From the NCBI GenBank assembly GCA_903831925.1, contig CAIKZV010000735.1:1-6268 (forward strand): 6,268 bases of DNA, read 5' to 3'. Shown in pieces: positions 1-5,215 of this stretch. This DNA is from an uncultured Burkholderiales bacterium. GTDB lineage: Bacteria > Pseudomonadota > Gammaproteobacteria > Burkholderiales > Burkholderiaceae_E. Numbering within the stretch: position 1 is the stretch's first letter; every line of letters begins with the position of its first letter. The notes below the pieces were generated by a model. It was given only the letters and a program-made list of their open reading frames with translations, was not told the DNA's origin and made no database searches. The position numbers and the translations under genes were made by a program.

Positions 1-635
1 CCGAAGAGTTCGCTCTCGATGAGCTGCGGCGAGATCGCACCGCAATTCACCGCAAGAAAAGGATGCGTGCGCCGTCGCGACAGATCATGGATAGTCTGCG
101 CCACCACTTCCTTGCCGGTCCCGCTCTCGCCCACCAGCAGCACGCTGACCGCGGTCGGCGCAACGCGCGCGATCTGGTCGTAGAGCCGCTGCATCGGGGC
201 CGATCGCCCCCAGAGTTGTCCGAAGCGGCCGTCCGATTCGATGCCTTCGCGCAATTCGGTGATCTCGGCGCGCAGATCGCCCGGCTGAGTCAACCGGGCC
301 AGCACCCGCTTGAGCTGCGCGACATTGACCGGCTTGGTGAGGTAGTCGGCCGCGCCCACCCGCAGTGCCTGGATCGAGGTCTCGATCGAGGCATGGCCGG
401 TGATCAGCACGATCTCGGCATTGCCGCGCAGATCGGTGTCATTGAACAGATCGAGTCCGCTGCCGTCGGGCAACTGCAGATCGACCAGCACCGCCTGCGC
501 CGGCATCAGCGTCAGCTGCTGGCGCGCCTCGCGCAGCGTGGTGGCCATTGCGGTGGTAAAGCCTTCGCTGGCGACCAGCTCCGACAGCATGGCCGCCGAA
601 TTCGGATCGTCTTCGACGATGAGGACATGGGGCAT
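1..635 (-). CDS. NtrC-family sigma-54-dependent response regulator (3' part missing)
   Basis: Transcriptional activator that would, when phosphorylated, hydrolyse ATP to remodel sigma-54 RNA polymerase. The visible 211 residues begin MPHVLIVEDDP. The receiver domain spans about 1-115, with acidic pocket E8/D9/D10, phospho-acceptor D52 (VDLQLPDGSG), T79 and K101 (YLTKPV). A linker follows, then the AAA+ domain starts near residue 143 (GRSAPMQ) with Walker A GESGTGKE at 169-176 and the typical NCGAI...ESELFG stretch at the edge. The GAFTGA loop, Walker B and the expected C-terminal Fis-type DNA-binding helix lie outside the window, so they are inferred from the family. The ATG start overlaps the stop of the upstream receiver gene by one base (TGATG), which suggests translational coupling. 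The partner kinase is probably the one encoded two genes upstream. The family is near certain; the target genes are unknown. Confidence 0.95.
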   Translation of the reverse strand, partial: MPHVLIVEDDPNSAAMLSELVASEGFTTAMATTLREARQQLTLMPAQAVLVDLQLPDGSGLDLFNDTDLRGNAEIVLITGHASIETSIQALRVGAADYLTKPVNVAQLKRVLARLTQPGDLRAEITELREGIESDGRFGQLWGRSAPMQRLYDQIARVAPTAVSVLLVGESGTGKEVVAQTIHDLSRRRTHPFLAVNCGAISPQLIESELF

Positions 636-1105
636 CAGTCGTCCCTTGCGCTGCCCGGCGGGCAATCGTCCATCGACTCGGCACAGTGCCGATCCAGCAC
701 CCGCAAGACTTCATCGGGATCGGCAGGCTTGGTGAGATGAGCATTGAAGCCGGCCAGACGCGACATCTGCCGATCGTTGTCGCGGCCATAGCCGCTGACC
801 GCCACCAGCAATATCGGCATGCCGCCGTCCAGTGTCGAACGCTCGCGAAGCTGCTGCGCGACCTGATAGCCGTTCAATCCCGGCAGGCCGATGTCGAGGA
901 GCACCGCATTCGGCTTGAACACGGCGGCCTGGCGCAGCGCCTGCTCGCCGTCATAGGCCAGCTCGACCGTCAATCCTTCGAGCTCGAGCAGCATGCCCAT
1001 GCTTTGCGCCGAGTCGATATTGTCGTCCACCACCAGGACGCGGCAGCGCGAACGCCAGTGCGGCCTCGACGCAAGAACACCGCCATCGACAGACTGACTG
1101 TTCAC
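635..1105 (-). CDS. Single-domain response regulator (receiver only)
   Basis: A 156-residue cytoplasmic protein. A roughly 20-residue basic leader is followed by one receiver domain: VLVVDDN with D27/D28, phospho-acceptor D71 in LLDIGLPGLNGY, S104 in AVSGYG, and K126 in HLTKPAD. No output domain follows; the last 20 or so residues are acidic and probably disordered. The sequence style (GYG, AGF.AHLTKP) resembles receivers fused to hybrid histidine kinases, so kinase and receiver may be a split hybrid. The start is GTG, whose first four bases (GTGA) contain the kinase stop, with a G-rich stretch just upstream as a possible ribosome site. It probably acts as a phosphate sink, an intermediate in a relay, or by protein-protein contact. 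The receiver assignment is firm; the role is inferred from its place between kinase and activator. Confidence 0.93.
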   Translation of the reverse strand: MNSQSVDGGVLASRPHWRSRCRVLVVDDNIDSAQSMGMLLELEGLTVELAYDGEQALRQAAVFKPNAVLLDIGLPGLNGYQVAQQLRERSTLDGGMPILLVAVSGYGRDNDRQMSRLAGFNAHLTKPADPDEVLRVLDRHCAESMDDCPPGSARDD

Positions 1106-1806
1106 TTGCCCCCCCGTGCCTGCGCGGAAAAGCGGATTCGCAACACATCACCGACCGCATCGGACCCGGACACCGGCATCAACTCACCGCCTGCCGACTC
1201 GATCGCGAGACGGGCATGCAGCAGGGGCATCGGCAATCGGTTCGCCGGAGGCCTGAAAAGGTCCCAGATCGACACCGAGCGGTCGACGCCTGCATCGATG
1301 CCGAACTCGATCTGCAGCGCATCATCGCTGCCGCTCAGCGCAATGCGCAAAGGCTTGCCGGCGACACCGTTTCGCATCGCATAGCGCGAAATGTCGGACA
1401 CGGCGCGCGCCAGCGCATCGGCGTTGCCAAGGACGACAGACCACGGTGTGGCGGCAGGCCCGGCGCCAAGCTCGAGCTCGACTGCGCGGCCCTCGGCATG
1501 AGGTGCCGCGCGGACCAGATCGACCTGAGTCTGCAGCAGATCGGCAAGATCGACACCGCGTGCCCCGTCATCGGGTTCGCCACCCGCCAGCCGCAGCACC
1601 CGTCCAAGGGTCTCGACCTGCTCGAGCTGCTCATCAAGCGCCCGGCGCAATCCGGCGGCTGCCCGCGAGGCCAGCGCCGGCGCAGGGCTCGCCGCGCCGC
1701 CCGGCGCATTGCTCAACAGATGCAGCCACCCCGCCATCGCATTGAGGGGGTTGCGAAGCTCGTGCGTCACCATCGATGCGAGTTCTTCGCCTGTCAGACC
1801 GCTCAT
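1102..1806 (-). CDS. Soluble histidine kinase-like protein with degenerate ATP-binding domain
   Basis: A 234-residue protein with no membrane segment and no sensor domain, much shorter than usual kinases. Residues 1-75 look like a dimerisation/phosphotransfer (HisKA) helical hairpin, with H15 in THELRNPLNAMAGW. Residues about 85-230 have the layout of a HATPase_c domain, ending in the family-like ESAGGELMPVSG. The ATP-binding boxes are eroded. The N-box region (131-148) lacks the usual Asn residues. The G1 box is reduced to D171-A-G173. The glycine-rich G2 box is replaced by ANRLPMPLL (188-196), and the lid between G1 and G2 is short. It may therefore be a phosphotransferase (as known for ChpT-like proteins), a phosphatase or a pseudokinase. 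The ATG has a good GGAGA five bases upstream, and an in-frame stop at 1855-1857 prevents a much longer N terminus. First gene of the operon with the two receivers. Confidence 0.88.
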   Translation of the reverse strand: MSGLTGEELASMVTHELRNPLNAMAGWLHLLSNAPGGAASPAPALASRAAAGLRRALDEQLEQVETLGRVLRLAGGEPDDGARGVDLADLLQTQVDLVRAAPHAEGRAVELELGAGPAATPWSVVLGNADALARAVSDISRYAMRNGVAGKPLRIALSGSDDALQIEFGIDAGVDRSVSIWDLFRPPANRLPMPLLHARLAIESAGGELMPVSGSDAVGDVLRIRFSAQARGGK

Positions 1807-1905
1807 GAAGTCTCCAATGAGATCGCCGACAGCATTGCCATCAGGCAGATTCGGTCACCTTGAACGGCTCGACTCTGCAGGCGCAAGGCAGCGCCGTTCA
1901 CGACG

Positions 1906-1935
1906 CTTGTAGCACAGCCATGAGCGGCGTGAGAA
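1906..1935 (-). promoter_or_regulatory. Possible sigma-70-type promoter of the signalling operon
   Basis: Read on the minus strand, TTCTCA (1930-1935) and TACAAG (1906-1911) are separated by 18 bases, and TGC directly precedes the second hexamer, like an extended -10. Each hexamer matches the consensus at four of six positions. An A/T-rich patch (about 1931-1956), unusual in this GC-rich window, lies around and upstream. Transcription would start near 1899, about 90 bases before the kinase start at 1806. This is a pattern match only. Confidence 0.25.
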
Positions 1936-1967
1936 AAAAGGATTTGTTTCTTTGATCTGGCACAGCC
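1912..1967. repeat. Two direct copies of GCACAGCC, 48 bp apart
   Basis: Identical octamers lie at 1912-1919 and 1960-1967. The first overlaps the spacer and extended -10 of the possible promoter for the kinase operon, so the pair could be operator half-sites. Two identical octamers in a few hundred GC-rich bases can also occur by chance. Confidence 0.25.
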
Positions 1968-2181
1968 CAATGCCCGAAAACTCATCCCCTCGGATGCTCC
2001 GGACCACCCCTTCCGGGTCGTTCCGGTGAGCGGCGCGGCGGCCGCTCGGGATGCTCGGCCCGTTGTCGGGGCACCTTGGAGGGCGCCGACACCGCGAATG
2101 ACACGCGATGGCCGTCAGAATGGTTTGACATGAAAGTGACCTCGACTCGCAACGCAGGCGCAAACCGCCCACCGAACCTGA

Positions 2182-2210
2182 GGAAGCAGGCAAGTCGCGT
2201 GCCCGCTTCC
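2182..2210 (-). terminator. Strong hairpin after the YeaQ-type gene, possible terminator
   Basis: On the minus strand GGAAGCGGGCA and TGCCTGCTTCC form an 11-bp stem with one G-U wobble and a seven-base loop. The stem begins 17 bases after the stop of the YeaQ-type gene. No run of U follows, so it is not a classical intrinsic terminator. It may instead end transcription with help from Rho, or stabilise the 3' end of the message. The pairing is seen directly; the role is inferred from position. Confidence 0.45.
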
Positions 2211-2227
2211 CCAGCCTCGCCCGGACC

Positions 2228-2497
2228 TCAGCGTGCCGAGCCGCTTCGAATCAGGTTGACGACTGCCAGCAGGATCACCGCCCCGCCAAGCGAGACCGAC
2301 AGCGCGCCCAGACTGAACTGGTTCTGATTGATGGTCCCCACGCCGAGCAGCGGCGAGATCAGCCACCCGCCGAGCATCGCCCCGACCACACCCACGACGA
2401 TATTCAGGAACAGACCCTGCTGCGCGTCGGTGCGCATGATGAGACTCGCAACCCATCCGAGGATTCCGCCGACAAAAAGCCAGATGACCAGGTTCAT
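2228..2497 (-). CDS. GlsB/YeaQ/YmgE-family small membrane protein
   Basis: An 89-residue, strongly hydrophobic inner-membrane protein of the family annotated as transglycosylase-associated or stress-response membrane protein (Transgly_assoc). Three membrane segments are visible at about 3-21, 29-53 and 62-83, rich in Gly: WLFVGGILGWVASLIMR, then NIVVGVVGAMLGGWL, then LGGAVILLAVVNLIR. The conserved GG.LGW.AS.IM and N-IVVG..GA..GG patterns match the family, and the length is typical. The ATG is preceded by GGAGAA at good spacing. It stands alone, 421 bases upstream of the kinase operon on the same strand and divergent from the flavoprotein gene. Relatives are often linked to general stress, but the molecular function is not established, so no gene symbol is given. 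Confidence 0.93.
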   Translation of the reverse strand: MNLVIWLFVGGILGWVASLIMRTDAQQGLFLNIVVGVVGAMLGGWLISPLLGVGTINQNQFSLGALSVSLGGAVILLAVVNLIRSGSAR

Positions 2498-2618
2498 GGC
2501 ATTCTCCAGTGTTGTTCATTCACCCATAGATTGCAGTTAGCACGCGACATGCCCGCATGAAGTTTCCAGCATGAGGTTTCGCCCAAGACTGCGACGTCCC
2601 TGACTTGAAGTCCGTGCC
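2498..2618. promoter_or_regulatory. Divergent regulatory spacer between the YeaQ-type gene and the monooxygenase
   Basis: This 121-base stretch must hold the promoters of both divergent genes. No convincing sigma-70 hexamer pair was found on either strand. It contains four related direct repeats and a weak sigma-54-like site facing left, listed separately. Confidence 0.6.
2539..2554 (-). promoter_or_regulatory. Weak sigma-54-like promoter upstream of the YeaQ-type gene
   Basis: Read on the minus strand, GGGCATG-N4-GTGCT matches the -24/-12 consensus TGGCACR-N4-TTGCW at 9 of 12 scored positions, including the key GG and GC at the exact ten-base spacing. Transcription would start near 2528, about 30 bases before the start codon. 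The nearby sigma-54 activator gene makes this worth noting. GG and GC at this spacing are common by chance in GC-rich DNA, so confidence is low. Confidence 0.22.
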
Positions 2619-2627
2619 TTGAAGTCC
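2555..2627. repeat. Four related direct repeats, consensus CWTGARGTYY, in two 14-bp-period pairs
   Basis: The first pair is GCATGAAGTTTC (2555-2566) and GCATGAGGTTTC (2569-2580), one mismatch apart and 14 bp from start to start. The second pair is CTTGAAGTCC at 2604-2613 and again at 2618-2627, identical and also with a 14-bp period. All four share the core C-W-TGA-R-GT-Y-Y. The last copy includes the TTG start codon of the monooxygenase. They may be binding sites for a regulator of one or both divergent genes. Confidence 0.5.
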
Positions 2628-4421
2628 TACACCAACCCCGTCTTCGACTACCGGCCCTCTGCCGACCAGCAGCGCACCGGCGCACCGGTGCAGCATGCGG
2701 TCGTCGTGATCGGCGCCGGCCCGGTCGGGCTTTGCACGGCGATCGACCTGGCGTTGCAGGGCCAGGCGGTGGTGGTGCTCGACGATGACCAGACCGTCAG
2801 CGTCGGATCGCGCGCGGTCTGCCACGCCAAACGCACGCTCGAGATCCTCGACCGCCTCGGTTGCGGCCAGCCGGTGGTCGATCGCGGCATCAGCTGGAGC
2901 CGCGGCCGGGTGTTTCTGCGCGAGCACGAGGTCTATGGCTTCGACCTGCTTGCCGAACCCGGTCATCGCCGACCGGCCTTCGTCAACCTGCAGCAATACC
3001 ATCTCGAAGAAACGCTGGTGGCGCGCGCGGCCAGCCTGCCCACGCTCGATCTGCGCTGGCGTAACCGCGTGACCGGCGTGGCGCCCTCCGAAGAGGGCGT
3101 GCTGCTCAGCATCGACACGCCCGACGGCCCCTATCAGCTGGCCTGCGACTGGCTGGTGGTTGCCGACGGCGCACGCAGCCCGGTTAGGCACCTGCTCGGG
3201 CTGCAGAGCGAAGGCAGGGTCTTTCACGACCGCTTCCTGATCGCCGATGTGCTGATGAAGGCCGACTATCCGACCGAGCGCTGGTTCTGGTTCGATCCGC
3301 CCTTTCACCCGGGTCAGTCGGTGCTGCTGCATCGCCAGGCCGACAATCTCTGGCGGGTCGACTTTCAGCTCGGCCCTGATGCCGACCCCGATGAGGAAAA
3401 AAAGCCCGAGCGGGTCTTGCCGCGGCTGCGGGCCATGCTCGGCGACCGTGATTTCGACCTCGAATGGGTCAGCGTGTACACCTTTCAGTGCCGCCGCATG
3501 GAAGCCTTTCGCCATGGCCGGCTGCTGTTTGCTGGTGATTCGGCCCACCAGGTCTCACCGTTTGGTGCGCGCGGCGGCAACTCGGGCATCCAGGATGCCG
3601 ACGCGCTCGCCTGGCGGCTGGCCGGTGTGATCCGCGGCGAGGCCAATGAATCGGTCCTCGACGCCTGGGCGCACGAGCGGCAGACCGCCGCCGACGAGAA
3701 CATCCTCAACTCGACCCGCAGTACCGACTTCATCTCGCCCAAGTCCCCGATCGCCCTGTCGTTTCGCAACGCCGCTCTCGAGCTGGCCGAGACGCTGCCC
3801 TTTGCGCGTCGCATGGTCAACAGCGGACGGCTGTCGACACCCACGATCGCCGACGATAGTCCGGCGAATACTGCCGATCTCGAGACGATTGTTACCGGTG
3901 CTGTTGTTGCCGGGGGTGTGGCGGCCGGTGATGCCGATGCTGTCGTCAACCGCGAGGCCAGTGCCTTTGCCGCACGGTCGATGCGCCCCGGCGCGCCCTC
4001 GGTCGACGCACCCTTGCTGTCCGCCGACGGCCAGCCGCAGTGGTGGCTGAACTGTATCGGCGGCAAGTTCGACCTGCTGATCTTTACCGGACCGGCATCT
4101 GCCGACAGCATCGCCTTAACGGACCGACTCGACATGCTCAGGAAGGCCTTGTCCGAGTCGGGCCTGCCTGCCCCTCGCATTCACCGTGTCATGCCTCGCA
4201 CGAGCGCGTCTGACGAGAAGCCGGGTGCTTCGGATACCGACGATGTGCTCATCGATGCCGACGGCGTGCTGGCCGCCCGCTGCGATGCACGCCCAGGCAC
4301 GGTCTACCTGCTGCGCCCCGATCAGCATGTCTGCGCCCGATGGCGCAGCCTCGATCCGCAGGCCGTGGCAGTGTCGATCGCCCGAGCTCTCGGTCACCCT
4401 CCCGCCGGCACAAAGGTCTGA
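2619..4421 (+). CDS. FAD-dependent monooxygenase, MhpA/aromatic hydroxylase type
   Basis: A 600-residue group A flavoprotein (FAD_binding_3 family), expected to hydroxylate an aromatic compound using NAD(P)H and oxygen in the cytoplasm. Visible motifs are the Rossmann GAGPVG at 32-37 with acidic D55-D57 after the second strand, SVGSRAVCHAKRTLEIL at 61-77, the DG motif VVADGARSPVR around D183-G184, and the GD motif LLFAGDSAH with G306-D307 followed by FGARGGNSGIQDADALAWRLA. The C-terminal part (about 480-600, ending VYLLRPDQHVCARW..) resembles the thioredoxin-like domain of MhpA-type hydroxylases. An Ala/Val/Gly-rich stretch at about 419-450 looks like an insertion. The start is TTG: an in-frame stop at 2601-2603 leaves no ATG upstream, and N-terminal residues before the Rossmann fold are usual in the family. 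The ribosome site is weak (GAAG). A DUF2783 gene follows after one base. The substrate cannot be told from sequence. Confidence 0.92.
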   Translation: MKSYTNPVFDYRPSADQQRTGAPVQHAVVVIGAGPVGLCTAIDLALQGQAVVVLDDDQTVSVGSRAVCHAKRTLEILDRLGCGQPVVDRGISWSRGRVFLREHEVYGFDLLAEPGHRRPAFVNLQQYHLEETLVARAASLPTLDLRWRNRVTGVAPSEEGVLLSIDTPDGPYQLACDWLVVADGARSPVRHLLGLQSEGRVFHDRFLIADVLMKADYPTERWFWFDPPFHPGQSVLLHRQADNLWRVDFQLGPDADPDEEKKPERVLPRLRAMLGDRDFDLEWVSVYTFQCRRMEAFRHGRLLFAGDSAHQVSPFGARGGNSGIQDADALAWRLAGVIRGEANESVLDAWAHERQTAADENILNSTRSTDFISPKSPIALSFRNAALELAETLPFARRMVNSGRLSTPTIADDSPANTADLETIVTGAVVAGGVAAGDADAVVNREASAFAARSMRPGAPSVDAPLLSADGQPQWWLNCIGGKFDLLIFTGPASADSIALTDRLDMLRKALSESGLPAPRIHRVMPRTSASDEKPGASDTDDVLIDADGVLAARCDARPGTVYLLRPDQHVCARWRSLDPQAVAVSIARALGHPPAGTKV

Positions 4422-4422
4422 G

Positions 4423-4632
4423 ATGTCCGATCACCTGAACACCGAGCCCGCACTCGATCATCCCGACGACTTCTACGAAGCGCTGATCGCCGCGCATCGC
4501 GGACTGAGCGACGCGCAAAGCGCCCAGTTCAACTGCCGGCTGATCCTGCTGATGGCCAATCACATCGGCCGGCCGCAGGTGCTGCAGGAAGCCCTCGCGC
4601 TGGCCGGGCGGGGGCTTGGCGATCGGCCCTAA
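4423..4632 (+). CDS. DUF2783 domain protein
   Basis: A 69-residue soluble protein. Its core HPDDFYEALIAAHRGLSDAQSAQFNCRLILLMANHIGRPQVLQEALALA (about 13-61) is the pattern of DUF2783, a small, mostly helical family I recall being encoded next to FAD-dependent monooxygenases of this type. The start ATG lies one base after the stop of the monooxygenase (TGAgATG), so the two are surely co-transcribed and probably translationally coupled. No catalytic or metal-binding motif is evident; an accessory or stabilising subunit for the flavoprotein is an inference from context. The stop TAA overlaps the stop of the convergent cyaY gene. Confidence 0.9.
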   Translation: MSDHLNTEPALDHPDDFYEALIAAHRGLSDAQSAQFNCRLILLMANHIGRPQVLQEALALAGRGLGDRP

Positions 4633-4958
4633 GCCGACAGCACCACAGCGCTACCGCTCTGCTCGCTGACCCGCTGCGAGAGCGCAGCAAACAGCTCGTC
4701 GCCGCTGCGCCCATCGATCCAGCGGCCGGCATCGTGACGAAAATGAAAGCCGCCTGCCCGGGCGGCCACCCAGATCTCCTGGGCGGCCGAGTGACTGTTG
4801 ACGATGATCTTCGAATCGTCCTCGAAGCTGAGCGTGATCACATTGCCCTGGCGCTCGATATCGACGTCGAGTGTCGCCGCGTCGATCGCTCCTTCGATGC
4901 TTGTTTCGATGGCATCGAGTGCGGTCTCGGCAGCTCGCTGAAAGGCCAGTTCGGTCAT
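4629..4958 (-). CDS. cyaY: CyaY, bacterial frataxin
   Basis: A 109-residue iron-binding protein that modulates the cysteine desulfurase IscS in Fe-S cluster assembly in the cytoplasm. The sequence has the frataxin layout: an N-terminal acidic helix (about 1-27, TELAFQRAAETALDAIETSIEGA), then strands with VITLSFEDDSKIIVNSHSAAQEIWVAARAGGFHFRHDAGRWIDGRSGDEL, and a C-terminal helix. The run SKII.N....QE.W.A...GG.HF......W.D.RSG is the family signature, and the acidic first helix is the known iron-binding surface. Length is normal. The ATG at 4956-4958 is chosen over an upstream in-frame ATG at 5010-5012 because it gives the family N terminus and has a GAGA ribosome site close by. It is divergent from lptM with 14 bases between starts. 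Confidence 0.96.
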   Translation of the reverse strand: MTELAFQRAAETALDAIETSIEGAIDAATLDVDIERQGNVITLSFEDDSKIIVNSHSAAQEIWVAARAGGFHFRHDAGRWIDGRSGDELFAALSQRVSEQSGSAVVLSA

Positions 4959-4972
4959 GCTATTCTCGATTG

Positions 4973-5215
4973 ATGAGTTGCAGGGCTGATCATAAGCGCC
5001 GCCGTCCGGCACATCTGCCCGCGATTCTAGCGGTCAGCGTCTGTCTGGCCGCCTGCGGCCAGCGCGGGCCGCTCTACATCCCCCGGGTTCCGGCTGAACC
5101 GCCACCGCGCATCGTGCCATCCGCCACGCCCGCAACGCCCATCATCCCGGCCAATCAAACCGCGCCCACCGTCCGCCCATGCCCGCCATCGCAAACCTGC
5201 CCGCCTTCGCCCTGA
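4973..5215 (+). CDS. lptM: LptM-type small outer-membrane lipoprotein (YifL/LppL)
   Basis: An 80-residue lipoprotein. The signal peptide has a basic n-region (CRADHKRRR), a hydrophobic core (about 15-27) and lipobox CLAAC with lipidated C28. Mature C-G-Q-R-G-P-L-Y-I-P is the signature of the LptM family, where the conserved short N terminus of the mature protein is followed by a variable tail. Here the tail is Pro-rich (AEPPPRIVPSATPATP...). In E. coli LptM assists assembly and disulfide maturation of the LptD/LptE translocon; that role is carried over by homology. The start ATG at 4973 has no clear ribosome site, and TATTCT at 4961-4966 would place a transcript start about at the ATG, so a leaderless message is possible. 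The end overlaps lysA by 37 bases in another frame, and the cyaY-lptM-lysA neighbourhood supports the call. Confidence 0.9.
   Translation: MSCRADHKRRRPAHLPAILAVSVCLAACGQRGPLYIPRVPAEPPPRIVPSATPATPIIPANQTAPTVRPCPPSQTCPPSP
4989..4994 (-). promoter_or_regulatory. Possible -10 element of cyaY inside lptM
   Basis: Read on the minus strand this is TATGAT, five of six matches to TATAAT. It is placed to start transcription near 4982, about 24 bases before the cyaY ATG. No good -35 hexamer is seen 16-18 bases upstream. It lies inside the lptM signal-peptide codons, which is expected because the two start codons are only 14 bases apart. Confidence 0.3.

Larger units (their letters stand above)
1807..2227. 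other. Gene-free stretch between the kinase operon and the YeaQ-type gene
   Basis: A 421-base stretch with no convincing gene on either strand; the open frames that cross it lack protein-like composition and family features. It holds a hairpin next to the YeaQ-type stop (2182-2210), an A/T-rich patch (1931-1956), a possible promoter for the kinase operon, two copies of GCACAGCC (1912-1919 and 1960-1967), and a small hairpin CATCC-CCTC-GGATG (1983-1996). It probably carries the end of the membrane-protein transcript and the leader of the kinase operon. Confidence 0.6.

Noticed and set aside
63..740. Plus-strand open frame of 225 codons across the activator and receiver genes
   Set aside because: It lies opposite well-supported receiver and AAA+ domains, and its His/Arg/Gln-rich translation looks like an antisense shadow.
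686..1863. Two long plus-strand open frames opposite the kinase and receiver genes
   Set aside because: Their translations lack recognisable domains and sit opposite genes with clear motifs and coupled overlaps.
1958..1973. Sigma-54-like TGGCAC...ATGC on the plus strand
   Set aside because: GG and GC are 11 bases apart instead of the required 10, and no gene lies directly downstream on that strand.
1803..1985. A 60-codon minus-strand frame ending in an ATGA overlap with the kinase start
   Set aside because: The overlap is tempting, but its start has no convincing ribosome site, the composition is not protein-like, and it crosses the likely promoter region.
1983..1996. Small hairpin CATCC-CCTC-GGATG as a terminator
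   Set aside because: The stem has only five pairs, there is no U-tract, and it is not next to the end of a gene.
2520..3548. A long open frame (342 codons) antisense to the monooxygenase
   Set aside because: It mirrors the codon bias of a GC-rich gene on the other strand. Its translation has no family signature, while the plus strand carries clear flavoprotein motifs throughout.
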